Below the pieces are notes generated by a model. It saw only the letters and a list, made by a program, of their open reading frames with translations. It was not told the DNA's origin and ran no database searches. The position numbers and the translations under genes are program-made. From assembly GCA_043228905.1 (NCBI GenBank), contig JBHGNT010000050.1:1-64000 (forward strand): 64,000 nt of DNA, given 5' to 3'. This DNA is from Azolla caroliniana. Taxonomy: Eukaryota > Polypodiophyta. Positions 9,393 to 23,000 of this stretch are shown piece after piece. The stretch's first letter is position 1, and every line of letters begins with the position of its first letter.

Positions 9393-12300
9393 GCATGTTT
9401 GAACACTGAAATCCGATATCACACGAGCCAGGTATGACCATTTTAATTTACTCACACGCTCTTCTCAACTCCCTCCTCAAATATGCTAATTTCTTCATGT
9501 CTCTTGACCTGAGTTTCAAAATCTCGATTTTTTAATTCTATATCATAGCTAGCCTTGTTAGCTTCGATTTGCATGTTTGAACACAGAAATCCGATATCAC
9601 ACGAGCCAGGTATGACCATTTTAATTTACTCACTGACTCTTCTCAACTCCCTCCTCAAAGATGCTAATTTCTTCATGTCTCTCGACCTGAGTTTCAAAAT
9701 CTCGATTTTTTAATTCTATATCATAGCTAGCCTTGTTAGTTTCGATTCGCATGTTTGAACACAGAAATCCGATATCACACGAGCCAGGTATGACCATTTT
9801 AATTTACTCACTCGCTCTTCTCAACTCCCTCCTCAAATATGCTAATTTCTTCATGTCTCTCGACCTGAGTTTCAAAATCTTGATTTTTTAATTCTATATC
9901 ATAGCTAGCCTTGTTAGCTTCGATTTGCATGTTTGAACACAGAAATCCGATATCACACGAGCCAGGTATGACCATTTTAATTTACTCACTGGCTCTTCTC
10001 AACTCCCTCCTCAAATATGCTAATTTCCTCATGTCTCTCACCTGAGTTTCAAAATCTCGATTTTTTAATTCTATATCATAGCTAGCCTTGTTAGCTTCGA
10101 TTCGCATGTTTGAACACAGAAATCCGATATCACACGAGCCAGGTATGACCATTTTAATTTACTCACTCGCTCTTCTCAACTCCCTCCTCCAGCATGCTAA
10201 TTTCCTCATGTCTTTCGACGTCAGTTTCGAAATCACGATTTTTTAAGTCTATATCATAGCTAGCCTTGTTAGTTTCGATTCGCATGTTTGAACACAAAAA
10301 TCCGATATCACACGAGCCAGGTATGACCATTTTAATTTACTCACACGCTCTTCTCAACTCCCTCCTCAAATATCCTAATTTCTTCATGTCTCTCGACCTG
10401 AGTTTCAAAATCTCGATTTTTTAATTCTATATCATAGCTAGCCTTGTTAGCTTCGATTCGCATGTTTGAACACAGAAATCCGATATCACACGAGCCAGGT
10501 ATGACCATTTTAATTTACACACACGCTCTTCTCAACTCCCTCCTCAAATATGCTAATTTCTTCATGTCTCTCGACGTCAGTTTCAAAATCTCGATTTTTT
10601 AATTCTATATCATAGCTAGCCTTGTTAGCTTCGATTCGCATGTTTGAACACAGAAATCCGATATCACACGAGCCAGGTATGACCATTTTAATTTACACAC
10701 ACGCTCTTCTCAACTCCCTCCTCAAATATGCTAAATTCTTCATGTCTCTCGACCTGAGTTTCAAAATCTCGATTTTTTAATTCTATATCATAGCTAGCCT
10801 TGTTAGCTTCGATTTGCATGTTTGAACAGAGAAATCCGATATCACACGAGCCAGGTATGACCATTTTAATTTACTCACCGGCTCTTCTCAACTCCCTCCT
10901 CAAATATGCTAATTTCCTCATGTCTCTCGACCTGAGTTTCAATATCACGATTTTTTAATTCTATATCATAGCTAGCCTTGTTAGTTTCGATTCGCATGTT
11001 TGAACACAGAAATCCGATATCACACGAGCCAGGTATGACCATTTTAATTTACTCACTCGCTCTTCTCAACTCCCTCCTCCAGCATGCTAATTTCCTCATG
11101 TCTTTCGACGTCAGTTTCGAAATCACGATTTTTTAAGTCTATATCATAGCTAGCCTTGTTAGTTTCGATTCGCATGTTTGAACACAAAAATCCGATATCA
11201 CACGAGCCAGGTATGACCATTTTAATTTACTCACACGCTCTTCTCAACTCCCTCCTCAAATATGCTAATTTCTTCATGTCTCTCGACCTGAGTTTCAAAA
11301 TCTCGATTTTTTAATTCTATATCATAGCTAGCCTTGTTAGCTTCGATTCGCATGTTTGAACACAGAAATCCGATATCACACGAGCCAGGTATGACCATTT
11401 TAATTTACACACACGCTCTTCTCAACTCCCTCCTCAAATATGCTAAATTCTTCATGTCTCTCGACCTGAGTTTCAAAATCTCGATTTTTTAATTCTATAT
11501 CATAGCTAGCCTTGTTAGCTTCGATTTGCATGTTTGAACAGAGAAATCCGATATCACACGAGCCAGGTATGACCATTTTAATTTACTCACCGGCTCTTCT
11601 CAACTCCCTCCTCAAATATGCTAATTTCCTCATGTCTCTCGACCTGAGTTTCAAAATCTCGATTTTTTAATTCTATATCATACCTAGCCTTGTTAGCTTC
11701 GATTTGCATGTTTGAACAGAGAAATCCGATATCACACGAGCCAGGTATGACCATTTTAATTTACTCACCGGCTCTTCTCAACTCCCTCCTCAAATATGCT
11801 AATTTCCTCATGTCTCTCGACCTGAGTTTCAAAATCACGATTTTTTAAGTCTATATCATAGCTAGCCTTGTTAGTTTCGATTCGCATGTTTGAACACAGA
11901 AATCCGATATCACACGAGCTAGGTATGACCATTTTAATTTACTCACACGCTCTTCTCAACTCCCTCCTCAAATATGCTAATTTCTTCACGTCTCTCGACC
12001 TGAGTTTCAAAATCTTGATTTTTTAATTCTATATCATAGCTAGCCTTGTTAGCTTCGATTCGCATGTTTGAACACAGAAATCCGATATCACACGAGCCAG
12101 GTATGACCATTTTAATTTACTCACTGGCTCTTCTCAACTCCCTCCTGAAATATGCTAATTTCCTCATGTCTCTCGACCTGAGTTTCAAAATCTCGATTTT
12201 TTAATTCTATATCATAGCTAGCCTTGTTAGTTTCGATTCGCATGTTTGAACACAGAAATCCGATATCACACGAGCCAGGTATGACCATTTTAATTTACTC

Positions 12301-12417
12301 ACTCGCTCTTCTCAACTCCCTCCTCAAATATGCTAATTTCTTCATGTCTCTCGACCTGAGTTTCAAAATCTCGATTTTTTAATTCTATATCATAGCTAGC
12401 CTTGTTAGCTTCGATTC
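9393..12417. repeat. 17-monomer HOR, 3025 bp, copy 1
   Basis: Begins and ends like the 12-mer but holds five extra monomers at about 10460-11349: a ttacacac unit with gacgtcag, a ttacacac unit with aaattcttc, an acagag unit with caatatcacg, a B-type unit and an acacaa unit. The added set looks like an internal duplication of the acacaa/ttacacac/acagag portion that had acquired its own variants. Length equals 17 x 178 minus 1 (the tctcacctg unit at 9927). Confidence 0.92.
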
Positions 12418-15086
12418 GCATGTTTGAACACTGAAATCCGATATCACACGAGCTAGGTATGACCATTTTAATTTACTCACACGCTCTTCTCAACTCCCTC
12501 CTCAAATATGCTAATTTCTTCATGTCTCTTGACCTGAGTTTCAAAATCTCGATTTTTTAATTCTATATCATAGCTAGCCTTGTTAGCTTCGATTTGCATG
12601 TTTGAACACAGAAATCCGATATCACACGAGCCAGGTATGACCATTTTAATTTACTCACTGACTCTTCTCAACTCCCTCCTCAAAGATGCTAATTTCTTCA
12701 TGTCTCTCGACCTGAGTTTCAAAATCTCGATTTTTTAATTCTATATCATAGCTAGCCTTGTTAGTTTCGATTCGCATGTTTGAACACAGAAATCCGATAT
12801 CACACGAGCCAGGTATGACCATTTTAATTTACTCACTCGCTCTTCTCAACTCCCTCCTCAAATATGCTAATTTCTTCATGTCTCTCGACCTGAGTTTCAA
12901 AATCTTGATTTTTTAATTCTATATCATAGCTAGCCTTGTTAGCTTCGATTTGCATGTTTGAACACAGAAATCCGATATCACACGAGCCAGGTATGACCAT
13001 TTTAATTTACTCACTGGCTCTTCTCAACTCCCTCCTCAAATATGCTAATTTCCTCATGTCTCTCACCTGAGTTTCAAAATCTCGATTTTTTAATTCTATA
13101 TCATAGCTAGCCTTGTTAGCTTCGATTCGCATGTTTGAACACAGAAATCCGATATCACACGAGCCAGGTATGACCATTTTAATTTACTCACTCGCTCTTC
13201 TCAACTCCCTCCTCCAGCATGCTAATTTCCTCATGTCTTTCGACGTCAGTTTCGAAATCACGATTTTTTAAGTCTATATCATAGCTAGCCTTGTTAGTTT
13301 CGATTCGCATGTTTGAACACAAAAATCCGATATCACACGAGCCAGGTATGACCATTTTAATTTACTCACACGCTCTTCTCAACTCCCTCCTCAAATATGC
13401 TAATTTCTTCATGTCTCTCGACCTGAGTTTCAAAATCTCGATTTTTTAATTCTATATCATAGCTAGCCTTGTTAGCTTCGATTCGCATGTTTGAACACAG
13501 AAATCCGATATCACACGAGCCAGGTATGACCATTTTAATTTACACACACGCTCTTCTCAACTCCCTCCTCAAATATGCTAATTTCTTCATGTCTCTCGAC
13601 GTCAGTTTCAAAATCTCGATTTTTTAATTCTATATCATAGCTAGCCTTGTTAGCTTCGATTCGCATGTTTGAACACAGAAATCCGATATCACACGAGCCA
13701 GGTATGACCATTTTAATTTACACACACGCTCTTCTCAACTCCCTCCTCAAATATGCTAAATTCTTCATGTCTCTCGACCTGAGTTTCAAAATCTCGATTT
13801 TTTAATTCTATATCATAGCTAGCCTTGTTAGCTTCGATTTGCATGTTTGAACAGAGAAATCCGATATCACACGAGCCAGGTATGACCATTTTAATTTACT
13901 CACCGGCTCTTCTCAACTCCCTCCTCAAATATGCTAATTTCCTCATGTCTCTCGACCTGAGTTTCAATATCACGATTTTTTAATTCTATATCATAGCTAG
14001 CCTTGTTAGTTTCGATTCGCATGTTTGAACACAGAAATCCGATATCACACGAGCCAGGTATGACCATTTTAATTTACTCACTCGCTCTTCTCAACTCCCT
14101 CCTCCAGCATGCTAATTTCCTCATGTCTTTCGACGTCAGTTTCGAAATCACGATTTTTTAAGTCTATATCATAGCTAGCCTTGTTAGTTTCGATTCGCAT
14201 GTTTGAACACAAAAATCCGATATCACACGAGCCAGGTATGACCATTTTAATTTACTCACACGCTCTTCTCAACTCCCTCCTCAAATATGCTAATTTCTTC
14301 ATGTCTCTCGACCTGAGTTTCAAAATCTCGATTTTTTAATTCTATATCATAGCTAGCCTTGTTAGCTTCGATTCGCATGTTTGAACACAGAAATCCGATA
14401 TCACACGAGCCAGGTATGACCATTTTAATTTACACACACGCTCTTCTCAACTCCCTCCTCAAATATGCTAAATTCTTCATGTCTCTCGACCTGAGTTTCA
14501 AAATCTCGATTTTTTAATTCTATATCATAGCTAGCCTTGTTAGCTTCGATTTGCATGTTTGAACAGAGAAATCCGATATCACACGAGCCAGGTATGACCA
14601 TTTTAATTTACTCACCGGCTCTTCTCAACTCCCTCCTCAAATATGCTAATTTCCTCATGTCTCTCGACCTGAGTTTCAAAATCTCGATTTTTTAATTCTA
14701 TATCATACCTAGCCTTGTTAGCTTCGATTTGCATGTTTGAACAGAGAAATCCGATATCACACGAGCCAGGTATGACCATTTTAATTTACTCACCGGCTCT
14801 TCTCAACTCCCTCCTCAAATATGCTAATTTCCTCATGTCTCTCGACCTGAGTTTCAAAATCACGATTTTTTAAGTCTATATCATAGCTAGCCTTGTTAGT
14901 TTCGATTCGCATGTTTGAACACAGAAATCCGATATCACACGAGCTAGGTATGACCATTTTAATTTACTCACACGCTCTTCTCAACTCCCTCCTCAAATAT
15001 GCTAATTTCTTCACGTCTCTCGACCTGAGTTTCAAAATCTTGATTTTTTAATTCTATATCATAGCTAGCCTTGTTAGCTTCGATTC
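12418..15086. repeat. 17-monomer HOR, copy 2 (15 monomers)
   Basis: Follows copy 1 without a gap and matches it at an offset of 3025 bp for fifteen monomers, including the caatatcacg unit (13841) and the gctagg/cttcacg unit (14909). At 15087 the expected cctgaaat unit is replaced by a ttacacac/gacgtcag unit, so the copy switches track there. Visible differences from copy 1 are few, such as tatgctaatt versus tatcctaatt near 10379, and gctagg in the first unit. Confidence 0.9.
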
Positions 15087-18000
15087 GCATGTTTGAACAC
15101 AGAAATCCGATATCACACGAGCCAGGTATGACCATTTTAATTTACACACACGCTCTTCTCAACTCCCTCCTCAAATATGCTAATTTCTTCATGTCTCTCG
15201 ACGTCAGTTTCAAAATCTCGATTTTTTAATTCTATATCATAGCTAGCCTTGTTAGCTTCGATTCGCATGTTTGAACACAGAAATCCGATATCACACGAGC
15301 CAGGTATGACCATTTTAATTTACACACACGCTCTTCTCAACTCCCTCCTCAAATATGCTAAATTCTTCATGTCTCTTGACCTGAGTTTCAAAATCTCGAT
15401 TTTTTAATTCTATATCATAGCTAGCCTTGTTAGCTTCGATTTGCATGTTTGAACAGAGAAATCCGATATCACACGAGCCAGGTATGACCATTTTAATTTA
15501 CTCACCGGCTCTTCTCAACTCCCTCCTCAAATATGCTAATTTCCTCATGTCTCTCGACCTGAGTTTCAATATCACGATTTTTTAATTCTATATCATAGCT
15601 AGCCTTGTTAGTTTCGATTCGCATGTTTGAACACAGAAATCCGATATCACACGAGCCAGGTATGACCATTTTAATTTACTCACTCGCTCTTCTCAACTCC
15701 CTCCTCCAGCATGCTAATTTCCTCATGTCTTTTGACGTCAGTTTCGAAATCACGATTTTTTAAGTCTATATCATAGCTAGCCTTGTTAGTTTCGATTCGC
15801 ATGTTTGAACACAGAAATCCGATATCACACGAGCCAGGTATGACCATTTTAATTTACTCACACGCTCTTCTCAACTCCCTCCTCAAATATGCTAATTTCC
15901 TCATGTCTCTCGACCTGAGTTTCAAAATCTCGATTTTTTAATTCTATATCATAGCTAGCCTTGTTAGTTTCGATTCGCATGTTTGAACACAGAAATCCGA
16001 TATCACACGAGCCAGGTATGACCATTTTAATTTACTCACTCGCTCTTCTCAACTCCCTCCTCAAATATGCTAATTTCCTCATGTCTCTCGACGTCAGTTT
16101 CGAAATCACGATTTTTTAAGTCTATATCATAGCTAGCCTTGTTAGTTTCGATTCGCATGTTTGAACACAGAAATCCGATATCACACGAGCCAGGTATGAC
16201 CATTTTAATTTACTCACTCGCTCTTCTCAACTCCCTCCTCAAATATGCTAATTTCTTCATGTCTCTCGACCTGAGTTTCAAAATCTCGATTTTTTAATTC
16301 TATATCATAGCTAGCCTTGTTAGCTTCGATTTGCATGTTTGAACAGAGAAATCCGATATCACACGAGCCAGGTATGACCATTTTAATTTACTCACACGCT
16401 CTTCTCAACTCCCTCCTCAAATATGCTAATTTCCTCATGTCTCTCGACCTGAGTTTCAAAATCACGATTTTTTAATTCTATATCATAGCTAGCCTTGTTA
16501 GTTTCGATTCGCATGTTTGAACACAGAAATCCGATATCACACGAGCCAGGTATGACCATTTTAATTTACTCACTCGCTCTTCTCAACTCCCTCCTCCAGC
16601 ATGCTAATTTCCTCATGTCTTTTGACGTCAGTTTCGAAATCACGATTTTTTAAGTCTATATCATAGCTAGCCTTGTTAGTTTCGATTCGCATGTTTGAAC
16701 ACAGAAATCCGATATCACACGAGCCAGGTATGACCATTTTAATTTACTCACACGCTCTTCTCAACTCCCTCCTCAAATATGCTAATTTCCTCATGTCTCT
16801 CGACCTGAGTTTCAAAATCTCGATTTTTTAATTCTATATCATAGCTAGCCTTGTTAGTTTCGATTCGCATGTTTGTACACAGAAATCCGATATCACACGA
16901 GCCAGGTATGACCATTTTAATTTACTCACTCGCTCTTCTCAACTCCCTCCTCAAATATGCTAATTTCCTCATGTCTTTCGACGTCAGTTTCGAAATCACG
17001 ATTTTTTAAGTCTATATCATAGCTAGCCTTGTTAGTTTCGATTCGCATGTTTGAACACAGAAATCCGATATCACACGAGCCAGGTATGACAATTTTAATT
17101 TACTCACACGCTCTTCTCAACTCCCTCCTCAAATATGCTAATTTCTTCATGTCTCTCGACCTGAGTTTCAAAATCTCGATTTTTTAATTCTATATCATAG
17201 CTAGCCTTGTTAGTTTCGATTCGCATGTTTGAACACAGAAATCCGATATCACACGAGCCAGGTATGACCATTTTAATTTACTCACTCGCTCTTCTCAACT
17301 CCCTCCTCAAATATGCTAATTTCCTCATGTCTTTCGACGTCAGTTTCGAAATCACGATTTTTTAAGTCTATATCATAGCTAGCCTTGTTAGTTTCGATTC
17401 GCATGTTTGAACACAGAAATCCGATATCACACGAGCCAGGTATGACAATTTTAATTTACTCACACGCTCTTCTCAACTCCCTCCTCAAATATGCTAATTT
17501 CTTCATGTCTCTCGACCTGAGTTTCAAAATCTCGATTTTTTAATTCTATATCATAGCTAGCCTTGTTAGCTTCGATTCGCATGTTTGAACACAGAAATCC
17601 GATATCACACGAGCCAGGTATGACCATTTTAATTTACTCACACGCTCTTCTCAACTCCCTCCTCAAATATGCTAATTTCTTCATGTCTCTCGACCTGAGT
17701 TTCAAAATCTCGATTTTTTAATTCTATATCATAGCTAGCCTTGTTATCTTCGATTTGCATGTTTGAACACAGAAATCCGATATCACACGAGCCAGGTATG
17801 ACCATTTTAATTTACTCACTCGCTCTTCTCAACTCCCTCCTCCAGCATGCTAATTTCCTCATGTCTTTCGACGTCAGTTTCGAAATCACGATTTTTTAAG
17901 TCTATATCATAGCTAGCCTTGTTAGTTTCGATTCGCATGTTTGAACACAGAAATCCGATATCACACGAGCCAGGTATGACCATTTTAATTTACTCACTCG

Positions 18001-20070
18001 CTCTTCTCAACTCCCTCCTCAAATATGCTAATTTCTTCATGTCTCTCGACCTGAGTTTCAAAATCTCGATTTTTTAATTCTATATCATAGCTAGCCTTGT
18101 TAGCTTCGATTCGCATGTTTGAACACAGAAATCCGATATCACACGAGCCAGGTATGACCATTTTAATTTACTCACTCGCTCTTCTCAACTCCCTCCTCAA
18201 ATATGCTAATTTCCTCATGTCTCTCGACCTGAGTTTCAAAATCACGATTTTTTAATTCTATATCATAGCTAGCCTTGTTAGTTTCGATTCGCATGTTTGA
18301 ACACAGAAATCCGATATCACACGAGCCAGGTATGACCATTTTAATTTACTCACTCGCTCTTCTCAACTCCCTCCTCCAGCATGCTAATTTCCTCATGTCT
18401 TTCGACGTCAGTTTCGAAATCACGATTTTTTAAGTCTATATCATAGCTAGCCTTGTTAGTTTCGATTCGCATGTTTGAACACAGAAATCCGATATCACAC
18501 GAGCCAGGTATGACCATTTTAATTTACTCACACGCTCTTCTCAACTCCCTCCTCAAATATGCTAATTTCCTCATGTCTCTCGACCTGAGTTTCAAAATCT
18601 CGATTTTTTAATTCTATATCATAGCTAGCCTTGTTAGTTTCGATTCGCATGTTTGAACACAGAAATCCGATATCACACGAGCCAGGTATGACCATTTTAA
18701 TTTACTCACTCGCTCTTCTCAACTCCCTCCTCAAATATGCTAATTTCTTCATGTCTCTCGACCTGAGTTTCAAAATCTCGATTTTTTAATTCTATATCAT
18801 AGCTAGCCTTGTTAGCTTCGATTTGCATGTTTGAACACAGAAATCCGATATCACACGAGCCAGGTATGACCATTTTAATTTACTCACACGCTCTTCTCAA
18901 CTCCCTCCTCAAATATGCTAATTTCTTCACGTCTCTCGACCTGAGTTTCAAAATCTTGATTTTTTAATTCTATATCATAGCTAGCCTTGTTAGCTTCGAT
19001 TCGCATGTTTGAACACAGAAATCCGATATCACACGAGCCAGGTATGACCATTTTAATTTACTCACACGCTCTTCTCAACTCCCTCCTCAAATATGCTAAT
19101 TTCCTCATGTCTCTCGACCTGAGTTTCAAAATCTCGATTTTTTAATTCTATATCATAGCTAGCCTTGTTAGTTTCGATTCGCATGTTTGAACACAGAAAT
19201 CCGATATCACACGAGCCAGGTATGACCATTTTAATTTACTCACTCGCTCTTCTCAACTCCCTCCTCAAATATGCTAATTTCTTCATGTCTCTCGACCTGA
19301 GTTTCAAAATCTCGATTTTTTAATTCTATATCATAGCTAGCCTTGTTAGCTTCGATTCGCATGTTTGAACACTGAAATCCGATATCACACGAGCCAGGTA
19401 TGACCATTTTAATTTACTCACACGCTCTTCTCAACTCCCTCCTCAAATATGCTAATTTCTTCATGTCTCTTGACCTGAGTTTCAAAATCTCGATTTTTTA
19501 ATTCTATATCATAGCTAGCCTTGTTAGCTTCGATTTGCATGTTTGAACACAGAAATCCGATATCACACGAGCCAGGTATGACCATTTTAATTTACTCACA
19601 CGCTCTTCTCAACTCCCTCCTCAAATATGCTAATTTCTTCACGTCTCTCGACCTGAGTTTCAAAATCTTGATTTTTTAATTCTATATCATAGCTAGCCTT
19701 GTTAGCTTCGATTCGCATGTTTGAACACAGAAATCCGATATCACACGAGCCAGGTATGACCATTTTAATTTACTCACTGGCTCTTCTCAACTCCCTCCTG
19801 AAATATGCTAATTTCCTCATGTCTCTCGACCTGAGTTTCAAAATCTCGATTTTTTAATTTTATATCATAGCTAGCCTTGTTAGTTTCGATTCGCATGTTT
19901 GAACACAGAAATCCGATATCACACGAGCCAGGTATGACCATTTTAATTTACTCACTCGCTCTTCTCAACTCCCTCCTCAAATATGCTAATTTCTTCATGT
20001 CTCTCGACCTGAGTTTCAAAATCTCGATTTTTTAATTCTATATCATAGCTAGCCTTGTTAGCTTCGATTC
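15087..20070. repeat. Mixed monomers with small local duplications
   Basis: Twenty-eight monomers. 15087-15620 repeats the ttacacac/ttacacac/acagag series of the 17-mer. B-type units with cttttgacgtc at 15621 and 16511 start two similar series 890 bp (five monomers) apart. A two-monomer duplication marked by tgacaatttt lies at 17045-17400. From about 18113 to 20070 the order of types resembles 4588-7257, ending with two acactg units 712 bp apart (19359, 20071). Confidence 0.82.
17045..17578. repeat. Dimer duplication marked by tgacaatttt
   Basis: Units at 17045 and 17401 both carry tgacaatttt in place of tgaccatttt, with the same hybrid neighbour (caaatatgc joined to tttcgacgtcag) between them. 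The spacing is exactly 356 bp, two monomers. The tgacaatttt variant appears again at 22028 and 24875 inside the 16-mer, so the 16-mer probably captured one of these units. Confidence 0.8.
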
Positions 20071-23000
20071 GCATGTTTGAACACTGAAATCCGATATCAC
20101 ACGAGCCAGGTATGACCATTTTAATTTACTCACACGCTCTTCTCAACTCCCTCCTCAAATATGCTAATTTCTTCATGTCTCTTGACCTGAGTTTCAAAAT
20201 CTTGATTTTTTAATTCTATATCATAGCAAGCCTTGTTAGCTTCGATTTGCATGTTTGAACACAGAAATCCGTTATCACACGAGCCAGGTATGACCATTTT
20301 AATTTACTCACTGACTCTTCTCAACTCCCTCCTCAAAGATGCTAATTTCTTCATGTCTCTCGACCTGAGTTTCAAAATCTCGATTTTTTAATTCTATATC
20401 ATAGCTAGCCTTGTTAGTTTCGATTCGCATGTTTGAACACAGAAATCCGATATCACACGAGCCAGGTATGACCATTTTAATTTACTCACTCGCTCTTCTC
20501 AACTCCCTCCTCAAATATGCTAATTTCTTCATGTCTCTCGACCTGAGTTTCAAAATCTCGATTTTTTAATTCTATATCATAGCTAGCCTTGTTAGCTTCG
20601 ATTTGCATGTTTGAACACAGAAATCCGATATCACACGAGCCAGGTATGACCATTTTAATTTACTCACTGGCTCTTCTCAACTCCCTCCTCAAATATGCTA
20701 ATTTCCTCATGTCTCTCACCTGAGTTTCAAAATCTCGATTTTTTAATTCTATATCATAGCTAGCCTTGTTAGCTTCGATTCGCATGTTTGAACACAGAAA
20801 TCCGATATCACACGAGCCAGGTATGACCATTTTAATTTACTCACTCGCTCTTCTCAACTCCCTCCTCCAGCATGCTAATTTCCTCATGTCTTTCGACGTC
20901 AGTTTCGAAATCACGATTTTTTAAGTCTATATCATAGCTAGCCTTGTTAGTTTCGATTCGCATGTTTGAACACAAAAATCCGATATCACACGAGCCAGGT
21001 ATGACCATTTTAATTTACTCACACGCTCTTCTCAACTCCCTCCTCAAATATGCTAATTTCTTCATGTCTCTCGACCTGAGTTTCAAAATCTCGATTTTTT
21101 AATTCTATATCATAGCTAGCCTTGTTAGCTTCGATTCGCATGTTTGAACACTGAAATCCGATATCACACGAGCCAGGTATGACCATTTTAATTTACACAC
21201 ACGCTCTTCTCAACTCCCTCCTCAAATATGCTAAATTCTTCATGTCTCTCGACCTGAGTTTCAAAATCTCGATTTTTTAATTCTATATCATAGCTAGCCT
21301 TGTTAGCTTCGATTTGCATGTTTGAACAGAGAAATCCGATATCACACGAGCCAGGTATGACCATTTTAATTTACTCACCGGCTCTTCTCAACTCCCTCCT
21401 CAAATATGCTAATTTCCTCATGTCTCTCGACCTGAGTTTCAAAATCACGATTTTTTAATTTTATATCATAGCTAGCCTTGTTAGTTTCGATTCGCATGTT
21501 TGAACACAGAAATCCGATATCACACGAGCCAGGTATGACCATTTTAATTTACTCACTCGCTCTTCTCAACTCCCTCCTCCAGCATGCTAATTTCCTCATG
21601 TCTTTTGACGTCAGTTTCGAAATCACGATTTTTTAAGTCTATATCATAGCTAGCCTTGTTAGTTTCGATTCGCATGTTTGAACACAGAAATCCGATATCA
21701 CACGAGCCAGGTATGACCATTTTAATTTACTCACACGCTCTTCTCAATTCCCTCCTCAAATATGCTAATTTCCTCATGTCTCTCGACCTGAGTTTCAAAA
21801 TCTCGATTTTTTAATTCTATATCATAGCTAGCCTTGTTAGTTTCGATTCGCATGTTTGAACACAGAAATCCGATATCACACGAGCCAGGTATGACCATTT
21901 TAATTTACTCACTCGCTCTTCTCAACTCCCTCCTCAAATATGCTAATTTCCTCATGTCTTTCGACGTCAGTTTCGAAATCACGATTTTTTAAGTCTATAT
22001 CATAGCTAGCCTTGTTAGTTTCGATTCGCATGTTTGAACACAGAAATCCGATATCACACGAGCCAGGTATGACAATTTTAATTTACTCACACGCTCTTCT
22101 CAACTCCCTCCTCAAATATGCTAATTTCTTCATGTCTCTCGACCTGAGTTTCAAAATCTCGATTTTTTAATTCTATATCATAGCTAGCCTTGTTAGCTTC
22201 GATTCGCATGTTTGAACACAGAAATCCGATATCACACGAGCCAGGTATGACCATTTTAATTTACTCACACGCTCTTCTCAACTCCCTCCTCAAATATGCT
22301 AATTTCTTCATGTCTCTCGACCTGAGTATCAAAATCTCGATTTTTTAATTCTATATCATAGCTAGCCTTGTTAGCTTCGATTTGCATGTTTGAACACAGA
22401 AATCCGATATCACACGAGCCAGGTATGACCATTTTAATTTACTCAGTCGCTCTTCTCAACTCCCTCCTCCAGCATGCTAATTTCCTCATGTCTTTCGACG
22501 TCAGTTTCGAAATCACGATTTTTTAAGTCTATATCATAGCTAGCCTTGTTAGTTTCGATTCGCATGTTTGAACATAGAAATCCGATATCACACGAGCCAG
22601 GTATGACCATTTTAATTTACTCACTCGCTCTTCTCAACTCCCTCCTCAAATATGCTAATTTCTTCATGTCTCTCGACCTGAGTTTCAAAATCTCGATTTT
22701 TTAATTCTATATCATAGCTAGCGTTGTTAGCTTCGATTCGCATGTTTGAACACAAAAATCCGATATCACACGAGCCAGGTATGAACATTTTAATTTACTC
22801 ACTAGCTCTTCTCAACTCCCTCCTCAAATATTGTAATTTCTTCATGTCTCTCGACCTGAGTTTCAAAATCTCGATTATTTAATTCTATATCATAGCTAGC
22901 CTTGTTAGCTTCGATTCGCATGTTTGAACACTGAAATCCGATATCACACGAGCCAGGTATGACCATTTTAATTTACTCACACGCTCTTCTCAACTCCCTC

